From positions 40,907,795-40,971,794 of the forward strand of contig NC_092670.1 of the NCBI RefSeq assembly GCF_964355755.1: a stretch of DNA of 64,000 nt. The letters run 5' to 3'. The DNA comes from Antedon mediterranea. Lineage: Eukaryota; Echinodermata; Crinoidea; Comatulida; Antedonidae. The first letter of the stretch is position 1. Each line of letters begins with the position of its first letter. The position numbers were made by a program, and so were the translations under genes. Below are positions 55,401-64,000 of this stretch, in pieces. The notes below the pieces were generated by a model, which made no database searches, was not told where the DNA came from, and was given only the letters and a program-made list of their open reading frames with translations.

Positions 55401-57929
55401 GGTGATATAGATTTTAAAAAATGCACATACTTCTGGTCATGTCTTAATTGTCTGTCTTCTTTTTGGCGTTCAACTTTTGCATCTTCTTTAGCCCATCTTT
55501 AGGAAGAAAACAAGCAATTGATGAGAATAGAATGGTTAACTTGTCTGATGAATGAAATGTTGATGAATTGAATTGAATTGATCCATTTTAGTTATTCATG
55601 ATGGTGACAATGATAGTTGTGAGCTTAACATGCAACACTTTCTCCATTGTTGAAAGTAAGTCAGCTGCTAGTGTTGGGTTTGTATCCGGACACTAGTTTA
55701 TTACTTTGTGGAACAACAAAGTCAACAATGCAGTAGATTAGAATCAAGCTAACAACTGATGTCTATCATTTATGATCCATTTTATGAGCAGAAAATTCAG
55801 TTTTCCAGGTTACACTGCACATAACACCATTTGCAATGCAAAAGCTAGAATTAGGTTCAGGTTCTACCAGTGAAACAGTTCTTATTTATTTTTCCTATTT
55901 AAGTTATTGTGAATGTATGCTTCTTTTATTTCTTGAACTGTTAAATAAATGTGTGTTGAATGAATCCATTAGTAATGCAATAATATACTCACTTGGCACT
56001 GTTGTTACTCTTACAACAACAACATCTACAGACACAATATGTAATTGCTATAAGGATGATGCCTGCAATCACTCCCATACTAATCAGTAAGGCTTGAAAG
56101 TTTACTAGAAAAAAATACAGTAATAATAAAAACTATCTGCTATACATCACACACTACTACTAGGCCTACACTAGATTACAAGTAAATAGTATAACATTGT
56201 TTTATTTCACCTTTGCACAAACAAAGTTAAGTCACATTTTAATATTAAAGAATACAAATATCCTTATAAATTAGACATCCTATAAAGTAAGAAATAAGGA
56301 TGTCTAAAATTCTGATAAATCTTCAAGTCTGTTTTAATGTTCCAATTTATATAGTATGAATTTGTTTGTATTACAAATAAAACACATTAAAATCATCCAG
56401 GCTCCATAACAAAATGATGGAGATCCTGAGATGATCTGATACCGGTATTTTTTTTGTGTCTGCCTTTTTTATTTAAACTTATTTATGCAATTAATTTTGT
56501 AACTATAGACGTCCGTTTCCGAAATAAAAGTAAAAGTAAAACATTGTAAAAATTGCCACAATTCACTGCTAGTGTGATTAATAAATCAAATAAATTTTGA
56601 GCTAAAACAACCAATATTTCCTCATCTTGACTAGAGCACACAATATACACAGTCCCAATTGAAACATTGGACAAAAAACATAATTTAATATCTAATTTGT
56701 AATGTTTGAAAACAACAGCTTACTTTTACATGTTCCCCATCTTGCATTTTTCAATTTACAATCTTTGGTTGGAAAAATATCTCCGACTGGATAATCCGCA
56801 CATTTGTTCTCAGTTGAACAGTAGAAACACTTTTAAAGAAAGAACAGTATAATAATAAAGCATTTTTAAAGCAATCTTTACCAGAATATCACAGCGCAGA
56901 TCTATGATAATGATAAAGTAAATAAATATCTTAATATTAATTGTTTTAAAAACATAATTTTTATTCTATATCTGTATTGATGATCGTAACTGTATGTAAA
57001 CAAATGTAGATTTTGGTGACACCTGTCCATGATGAGTGACACCTGTCCATGATGAGTGACACCTGTCCATGATAAAAATGTATCAAATGACTCAAATAAT
57101 AGTACAATCATTTTACTTTAAAAAGAACTTACTTTTCCACCAGGAATACTAAGACACTTGTCACAATCTGAACCACTCATATCTGCACATGCTACACAAA
57201 TAAAAACAAATCATTGCTATTTAATTATAAACAATAAAATTAAAATTTTGTTTAATAATTATCAATTGTAATGTTATCTCCTTGTTTTCCTTTCATGTTA
57301 AAAAGCTGTTGGTTGTCTTTCTCGTAATTCTAAATGTAATCTTCTTTATGTGCCGTATCAATGTATTTATGAATGGATTTATCTCAGGCATTTGTCTTCT
57401 TTTTAATAATTGATAAAAATAAAAGATAATTCTATTGATCTGTTTTTTTACCGTTATAATTGTTTTTGTAATAAAATTAGTAAGACTGTAATGTATAATA
57501 ACTTTGTATTGTATAGGTCTTAAGATATATATATTATATATTATTCCATTCTGTAAAGGGGCGGGCTTCCCGCTGTTGAATGAGGTTATGAAAAAAATAA
57601 AGCCCTAGGCCTAATAACTTGTGACTTGTCATCATCATGTGATAACTTGTTCTACTTTCTACACGACTACCTGTATGTAGTGTATGTACTACTAGAGGCC
57701 TATTCATGATTGCCACCATAATAAACAAATATAAAGCTATATTTGCTTCCACTATTACAAGCATACTCCACACAAATAGCTTAACCTGGGCTCTAGGCCT
57801 ATCTATGTACTTACTTGGCGCAGGCGTCGTTGGGTTAGCCGAAGTCGGTTCATCAGTGGCTGTTGATAACACAGTCGATAGCAGTGTGCCTAGCACCACC
57901 AACAATAAAACGCCTTTTAAACACATCAT
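52467..57929 (-). CDS. PTTG1IP: PTTG1IP-like type I membrane protein (PTTG-binding factor)
   Basis: Coding exons: 57929-57815, 57191-57133, 56829-56724, 56104-55993, 55496-55431, 55229-55183, 52516-52467. Total 555 nt, 184 aa. Residues 1-23 are a signal peptide (MMCLKGVLLLVVLGTLL), then a Thr/Pro-rich stretch and a cysteine-rich PSI-like ectodomain (DCDKC, CFYC, NKCADYP, CKLKNARWGTC). One transmembrane helix follows (NFQALLISMGVIAGIILIA) with CCCCK at its inner face, then a charged helical tail (KEDAKVERQKEDRQLR) ending RRKYGLTTDDDGQYHRLEDV. The arrangement and the KYGL motif near the C-terminus match vertebrate PTTG1IP (about 180 aa). In vertebrates it binds securin and aids its nuclear entry; function here is inferred. 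The last intron is about 2.7 kb and repeat-filled. Confidence 0.92.
52619..52759. mobile_element. Foldback MITE, family A
   Basis: One of the best preserved copies: AGCTCTGTCTACACTACCAA at the left, AGTATGACAGTGTAGACAGA at the right. The interior is nearly palindromic (ATGTGATGTGACCATATATG; TTTGTGCACATCACACTTTT). In the last PTTG1IP intron. Confidence 0.85.
53325..53690. repeat. ~144-bp tandem repeat, 2-3 copies
   Basis: AGATTTTAATTTATTAGCAA, ATATGCTTGTTTAAGTGTTA and AACCTAACATTTACGAGTTG recur in the same order with a period of about 144 bp. Last PTTG1IP intron. Confidence 0.85.
54275..54503. repeat. 57-bp minisatellite, 4 copies
   Basis: Unit GACCTGTGGAGTAGTGTATG + TATTCATTACATTACAATTA + TTGTGTGATGACGTAAA, four copies at 57-bp spacing. 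The open frames there on both strands are by-products. Last PTTG1IP intron. Confidence 0.95.
57016..57075. repeat. 20-bp tandem repeat, 3 copies
   Basis: Three copies of GACACCTGTCCATGATGAGT (last incomplete) in a PTTG1IP intron. Confidence 0.9.
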
Positions 57930-58882
57930 ACCGCTTTTTATTTACACCACACGGTAATACTGGATAGTTTAGTTATTTAATGCAATATTTAATTTCTCTT
58001 TCCAATTTATATTTCAACGAAAGTACTAAAATATCAATCGAAAACAACACAATATAAAAATCAACCCAATTATCAAAAATGTTTTCTTTCTTACGTACGT
58101 CGTCGATAATTCGATCACTTCCGTATTGTTTACAAAGGTCATTAAACTTATTTTTATCGTCCGATTGATACGCATCCGTGAACACTGTTTGGTTTATCTT
58201 TGTTTTTTAAACTTTAGAACACGATATAAATATAAAAACAATGATGATTTACTTAATAAATATGACGATAATAAATAATGATATTGAATCATTTTAAATT
58301 TAATATTTTATAAATTTTAAAAGTAAAATTGTGTTTCATATCAAGAGGGCGACATCACCTTCCGCAGGTCAAACAAAACTCATTAACCCGTGACGACAAA
58401 AACAAATAACATGTTTTTAAACTTGTAAGTCCTGAACATGATGTTACATAATAGTTAATGTAAGTGATGGCGCTACTTAAAACAAAGAAAGAAATATAAT
58501 GTAGTTTACATTTCTAGGGTCAACCACCATTATGTAATATAGAATGGGAGAAGTCTGTTTAATAGACTGACTCTGATTAAAAATGCCTACCAGCAGAGTA
58601 CCAGCATTGAACTTCTTCAAGTCATTCTAAAACTAGACTAGTACTATTACTAAACTTCCAATAGATAGAGGCAAAGCAATTTTAGGTTGTTTAAAAACAC
58701 AATACAATTTACAAAGTTCAATTTGTATGTAGTAATCTTCTTTACTCAGCCAAATTTATTCAATTAAGAAAGTGCCTTTTTAGTCTAATCTAAGTAGTAT
58801 ACTGTGATAATGGATGGATATGTCTGTTTTCAGGTCACAGCATTATTTATTGAGAACGAGACAATAATAAGATAATAAGAAA
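57930..58882. other. Shared upstream region of the divergent PTTG1IP and thioesterase-like genes
   Basis: The start codons face apart about 950 bp from each other. An acceptor at 58832-58833 shows that the thioesterase-like gene has an upstream noncoding exon somewhere in this interval. A minus-strand open frame at 57973-58185 has no recognised domain. Confidence 0.5.
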
Positions 58883-60678
58883 ATGACTTTCAACAAAGAA
58901 AAAACAGCTGTAAAACAATGGCATGATGGGATTGACGGCTTACTGTTCGAGACAAAGACAGGTGTGTACCACTCGATGTAGGAAATCATTTGTCCACAAC
59001 TCTATTCATGTTTCCAACACAACATTCCAAAGATAGTTTGTTTACTTGTTTACTACTGTATATAGTTTTAATGTATTGTATTGATATTTTTAATGTTTTA
59101 TACTGCCACAACTTTAGTAAATAATAGATTGAGAAATGTTATCATGCATGATGTTCCCAATGACGACATAGGCAGATAAATAATTATAGAATATTTGAAT
59201 GAAAGTTCATATGTTCTGGTAAAAAATATAAAGGTGAAATGTGTCGAAACTCAAGTTATGTTGAATTTTGTGCTGTAAGTTTGTTTAAAGATGTATTGTT
59301 CCTTGAAACACAAAAAAATGGAGGTCAAAATATTCTAAATTTAAAGTGGCCATATCAAAGTAATATTAAAGTTATTCACTTTAAGTCGAAAATTTGAGCC
59401 AAAAACAAGAAGTTTACGTAATTAACAGGTAAATTAGTTTGATTACATTTCATCTGCAAAATCGTCGCGAGCGAAAGTAAACAAAGATTTCAAACCATGA
59501 GTATGCATTATGCATATGCTAATTAGGATTGTTTACAACTCGTCACGGTTGAGAAGGTATTTTCACACAGATCATAAGGAAGTTTTATGATTATGCATAC
59601 AGAGTAGCCAAACAAGCGCGTTTCATTATGGGATATGTTTTGATCAAAAACTTTGACTGGAAGTCAAAGTTATTTTTTTAACAAAAAAACGTCTGTATTT
59701 CAGTTAAATGATTTTTTTTTTCGAAAAATTTTTGGTGATAGTATATTAATAATAATTATGATGATAATTATGATAATTATTATGATACTTCAAAATGAGC
59801 CACCTTTTTCCAAAATCTTTTATTTTTTATTTTTTGGGAATTAGTCAAAGGGACAATACATCTTTAAAAAACATTTTATAAATTAGAGAATAGTTTGACC
59901 TTTTCTTTTATAAATTAAAAATTTATATTTTATATTCACAGGTTCTCTCAACTGGTATTCATTTACTAAAATATTTGTGATGCTGTTTGATAAAGATTGG
60001 AATGGTCTTATCGTACAAAAACTGAATGGTGGTTTGGTGTTTGTCCGAAATCAGCATGTTAGCATTAATCCAAATGCATACACATATCTTACCAATCCTA
60101 ATGTTGGTTTTCAGCATTTTATAGACATCACATATTGTGGAAAATCATCTTACTCAGCCTTGCAACTTGTATCGGATAACCATGGTAACACCCTTGCATC
60201 TAATCGCATTAACCTTGTTTATGTTGACATGGAAACGCGTAAGAGTATGCACTTGCCCGAGTTTTTTTGCGAAGCGGTCATAAAATCACATCCTTTGTCA
60301 AAAGCAAACCAGAAATTTGACTTGAAAGAATTTACTTGTCCAGTCGATTATTTTAAGATGGATATCACGGTTGTTTACACAGATCTCGACACAAATGGCC
60401 ATGCTACACAAACATCGTACATCAGACATGTTTTGAATACGTTCATAGCAGGCGGTGGTTCAACGGTGCTAGGTAGCTTAACAATTAATGATATTTTGAC
60501 AATGCAGGAGTTTAGGTCTTCGTATGAAAGTGAAGCCAATCTTGGCGATAAACTTGTTGTTAAAGTTTGGTATGATAAATACACTGGGCTTCATGCTCAC
60601 ATTGTTGACAAAATAAATCCAGAAAAGGTTTTCGTTCGCGCAAATCTTGGAGTAGGAAACATTGTAGCTAAGCTATAA
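58883..60678 (+). CDS. Double-hotdog acyl thioesterase-like protein
   Basis: Two coding exons, 58883-58961 and 59942-60678, joined at ACA G|GT; total 816 nt, 271 aa. ATG 58883 is the first in frame after an acceptor at 58833. The C-terminal half (about 155-271) has the hotdog signature MDITVVYTDLDTNGHATQTS followed by YIRHVLNTF, close to the D-x-N-x-H motif of fatty acyl-ACP thioesterases. A Glu/Asp-rich strand pair (MQEFRSSYESEANLGD) follows. The N-terminal half (VNLVYVDMETRK-like strand, then HLPEF) looks like a second, diverged hotdog. No signal peptide is seen. The substrate cannot be told from sequence. AATAAA at about 60824 could be the polyadenylation signal. It may also be described as an uncharacterised marine-invertebrate hotdog family. 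Confidence 0.8.
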
Positions 60679-61732
60679 TGATTATTATTGATTATTATTG
60701 ATTATTTAATTACCTACTGTATATAATTGTTTGTTGTAATGATTTTCATTTTTATTGGAGGCCCTTGAATATTCATCAACCCACTAGGCTAAACTGGAAG
60801 GGTATCCTTTTTAAAATGGGTGAAATAAAAATATATCATTTGTACTTTGGTAAGATACTGTTATACTGTTGAGGATAATAAATGTACATGGTTTAATCAT
60901 ATCATGTCTAACAATTATGTATTTCATCAAATCAAGGGTAGTATGTCATTAGTATGTCATTTAATACATTGTACAATTTCACATTAATTCCACAAGATAG
61001 TAAATGTTTAATTATTTAACATTACATGTATTATTTTTATAGTTTGTGTGAAGAGTAAGTAACATTAGTCGCGATCATAACAAGAAAAAAATAAATAAAA
61101 ATTATTATTATGTCATAATTGTTACCCTAAAAATCAATAATTAGTTAAAGAGCAAATATTTAGAATAGAATTATTATTATTTCTCAAACTAAATCACACA
61201 AATTAAAGTTCTTTATATATAATAATAAAGTTAAATTAATATATGGCCATTATATATGGTAAAATATCTAAGTTATGTATATTACAAACTATGTTTTGTA
61301 GTAGGTCTAAACCTACATACAGCACATCGTTGGGTTAGGGGGTTAGGGGGTTAGGGGTTTGTACCGTCTAAATCTACATTAGAACGTGATTTTAGCCAAC
61401 TAACACACTTGGGTTTATGCGCATACTTAAGATTACTTGTCTTATTTTATTTGTCTACTCTAGAATATTTTTTATGTGTTAGAATTAAATGTTTTAGTTA
61501 GATAAACTTTCAAATCTGTTATTGCACACAAAAGCCATTAAAAATTATGTTTCTATTTCTCAAACCAACAATTATGACACTCTTAAAATACCTGTATTTC
61601 ATAAAATCGAAGCAAACTAAATTCACAATAAACAGAATTTCTCTACTAAATTCAGAAATGATTTATGAAACTTTTTCTAACTGCAGAAAGTCTTTTTGTT
61701 CATATTTTGTTTGATGAACTTTTAGTTGTTTT
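60679..61732. other. Intergenic between convergent genes
   Basis: Holds the 3' ends of the thioesterase-like gene (plus) and the UBR3-like gene (minus), and a short telomere-like tract at 61331-61359. AT-rich; no gene seen. Confidence 0.6.
61331..61359 (+). repeat. Degenerate interstitial telomere-like tract
   Basis: Four successive GGTTAGGG-type units (TGGGTTAGGGGGTTAGGGGG then TTAGGGG). Too short and irregular to be a chromosome end. Confidence 0.5.
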
Positions 61733-64000
61733 CTAGTATAGGTTCATTTGTATTAGCCTTTTACAGTTGTGATCCAGTGTATGATTCCTCCATAGATTCT
61801 CAAGGAATGAGTAACGTGCTTCATTTAAGATAAGAGGCTTACCCCTCCTGTAAAAAGAACAAAAGGTAAATTCAATCTATCACTCAATTTAACAGTATTA
61901 TATAATTTTAATGGGTTTTTTTTCGTTTTTGTTTCTTCTTTAATGTCACTAATAATATATTGCATGTGTGACGTGTACAGTACTTTTTTTGCCATCCTAC
62001 ACAGCACCCAAGGAACCATGCCTTGCCTCTCGTTATTTGGAGTAAGTTTTATACTATGTTATTTAAATATAATCAGTGCATTTATTGATAAATGGAAACA
62101 GGGTTAGGCAAATAAACTTTAATTTGGTTATGTTTATTATACAATGCATTTCTTACTTGAGTCCACTATCTTCTTCTCCGTAATGGTCAAGGTAAACAGA
62201 TGACCAAGTACAGGACCGATTGCCTCGATATATCATTATATTAGAGGAATCAATGGACAGGTATATGGCAGTACCAGATCCACACACACTTGCATGCTAT
62301 CAATGAAACAAAATATACAATTATAATACAGAACATACTGCAACCAAAAAGACATCAATGTTGTATGCAATCAATAGATATACCAATCCATTAGCTTATT
62401 TTGATCTTTTTCCACACTTCATTTGCATTACATCATTATTACTCTGTATTCTATGTTTAAATTAAGTGTGGAGAAACCAAATAAACAAACAAACAATCCT
62501 GCAATTCATATTAATTTTACAATATATTAGATCAGTGACTTTAGTATCAGGGATACCAGTCAAATTAATTAAAATCGAATATGAATCTCAATCATGAAAT
62601 ATTTTCCCCAGTTAACTCATAAACAGATTTTGCATTTTCATTTAATTAAAAATGTTTATCCAAATAAAACGTTACCAATCCGCCTTCATTCTTGGGTCTC
62701 AGCTTGCAGCATGTAGCGTTTAAACTAATGAGGTTGCCGCATACTAGACAAAGTGCTGGACTCTTGAGGGCAGCATAACACAAATTGCACTTCTGCTTGC
62801 TGTAGTGTTGAAACAATTTGCTGAAGTCATGAGGAAGTTGGATGAGATGTGGAACAGAGTAGTTAGCATGATTTAATGCCAGTAATTGCTGTAAACAAAA
62901 ATGTGTTTACAAAATATATATACAGTATAAAAGAATATAAATATAAATCAAAGAGCTGCATAGGCAGGGTAGATAGAAAAAATCAAAATCAAACAAGTTA
63001 AATCCGCCTCAATATAAATTTATTAACATGACATGTTTTAGACATAGCCCATCATCAGGTGAAGAATACAAGAAGTTGTCTTTCTTATGTAACAGGAAAA
63101 TCTCAAAGTATGGTTTTGTCACGCCTCGAACTAACTTGGGCTGTGTTCAAAATTCAAACTCACAAACTGAAAACAAACCTGAGTTTGTGAAACAGATCGT
63201 ATTGCTACATTGTCAAGTTCCGTACACCATTTTAAAATGGTTGCCAGGTCGCTAGTGTTGACGTCGTCATTTCTTACTACGTTTGTTAGCTTCAAATAGC
63301 TCAGGAGTGTGTCAAATTCAGATTCTCCTTCCTAAAAGATAAATACAATTAGAACATTATATTAGGTGACAATTTAATAAATTTCTTTTAAAATTATTTT
63401 AAATTAGCACATTGGGCCTGTAGATTAGCTTTCCCACTAGCCCAAACTAAATTTTACCAGCCATCCATAGTTTTAAGACAAAGTTTGTTTGTATGCCAGA
63501 AATCAAATAAAAATCCTATTTTATACTTTTATAGAAACAAATTGACTGTCCAAAACAATCAGTTGCTTTGAGATTTTACAGGCGTGTGGTGGGTTTACCG
63601 GTCATTGGTCAGCGAACTAAATCTGACACTGATACCTTTGAAGCTGGAAGGTCAACACGATACAAATAATGCTGTAGTAAAGATGCTATCTGAATAAAGT
63701 TCATTGATCCTTGCTCTACTTCATTCAAGATACTGCCTCTTGTCCACACGGTTGAAGTTATCTAAAAGACGAAATACAACGAGGTTGATTGGGGATACCA
63801 TTATATCAACTAACACAAAGAAAAAATAGAAAAATCAAATAGTTTTATGTTTTACCTCTTCAACATCCATCAACAATGTTGATTGGAGATACCATTATAT
63901 AAATTAACACAAAGAAAAAAATAGAAAATACTTTAAAGTCTTTTACCTCAACATCCATATGTGCACCTTCTTGATACAGTTTACCCCGAATAAAATATCC
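61733..64000 (-). CDS. UBR3: UBR3-like E3 ubiquitin ligase, C-terminal part (5' end outside window)
   Basis: Exons: 64000(partial)-63947, 63761-63636, 63331-63179, 62888-62676, 62296-62157, 61847-61733, ending in TAG; phases agree throughout. UBR-family N-recognin-type E3 ligases ubiquitinate target proteins. The visible part is the C-terminal cysteine-rich domain: LPHDFSKLFQHYSKQKCNLC, then PALCLVCGNLISL, ATCCK, CGSGTAIYLSI, SVYLDHYGEEDSGLKRGKPL. LCLVCG, the YLDxxGEED...RGKPL block and the short DHNCKRL tail fit UBR3 better than UBR1 or UBR2. The UBR box and RING would lie beyond the right edge. The donor of exon 63331-63179 is GTTTGT (weak). Confidence 0.88.
63029..63062 (-). other. CCTGATGA-hairpin-AAAACATG motif, possible retroelement remnant
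   Basis: Minus strand reads CACCTGATGATGGGCTATGT then CTAAAACATGTCATG, with a short GGGC/GTCT stem. Same shape as the motif at 18379-18420. In a UBR3-like intron. Confidence 0.35.
63773..63960. repeat. ~105-bp duplication including an exon end and donor
   Basis: GTTGATTGG(G/A)GATACCATTA, then AACACAAAGAAAAAA, then TTTTACCTC..CAACATCCAT occur twice. The right copy is the genuine junction of UBR3 exon 64000-63947 (minus strand GATGTTGAG|GTAAAA); the left is an intronic copy with a 3-nt insertion (GTTGAAGAG|GTAAAA). Confidence 0.85.

Noticed and set aside
57973-58185. Minus-strand 70-codon frame near the PTTG1IP start
   Set aside because: Only a GTG-type start, no recognisable domain, no splice link to the neighbouring gene; it lies in the probable promoter region.
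61331-61359. True telomere or recent chromosome fusion point
   Set aside because: Only about four irregular units, surrounded by ordinary gene-bearing sequence on both sides.

Overview
This is an AT-rich, intron-dense animal nuclear sequence. It has canonical GT-AG introns throughout, many foldback transposons (MITEs) and many minisatellites. The gene models look like a marine invertebrate deuterostome, possibly an echinoderm; that placement is inferred from gene content and intron density and was not tested. I rebuilt exons by hand from splice signals, reading-frame phase and family resemblance. Every complete model sums to a multiple of three, which is an independent check.

Layout, left to right. 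(1) 236-13096, plus: the 3' end of a titin/UNC-89/obscurin-type giant muscle gene (FN3, Ig, Ig, FN3, pseudokinase, Ig, Ig, Ig, stop), 24 exons and 1055 residues in the window. (2) 13.1-19.8 kb: gene-poor spacer with a ~198-bp palindromic satellite and two minisatellites. (3) 19792-26120, minus: SLC18B1-like MFS transporter, 12 coding exons, 483 aa, with a tRNA-like gene in an intron. (4) 27963-37075, minus: prolyl endopeptidase (PREP), 17 coding exons, 707 aa, intact catalytic triad. (5) 37905-48943, minus: a TFIIIC subunit of the GTF3C2 type, 24 coding exons, about 1309 aa, with five AT-hooks, several zinc fingers and a C-terminal WD40 region. (6) 52467-57929, minus: PTTG1IP-like small membrane protein, 7 coding exons, 184 aa. 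(7) 58883-60678, plus: double-hotdog thioesterase-like protein, 271 aa, head-to-head with PTTG1IP. (8) 61733-64000, minus: the 3' end of a UBR3-type E3 ubiquitin ligase.

The genes do not form a pathway; they are unrelated neighbours. The most striking feature is recurrent: in at least four genes, intronic tandem repeats begin exactly at an exon-intron junction and carry copies of the exon end together with its splice site. Array sizes run from 2 to 11 copies, and five different repeat units are involved at donors plus one at an acceptor. Other notable features are an array of duplicated AT-hook exons, a pseudokinase that has lost its catalytic Asp, Lys and Asn, and a near-palindromic foldback family with about ten copies but no transposase in the window.
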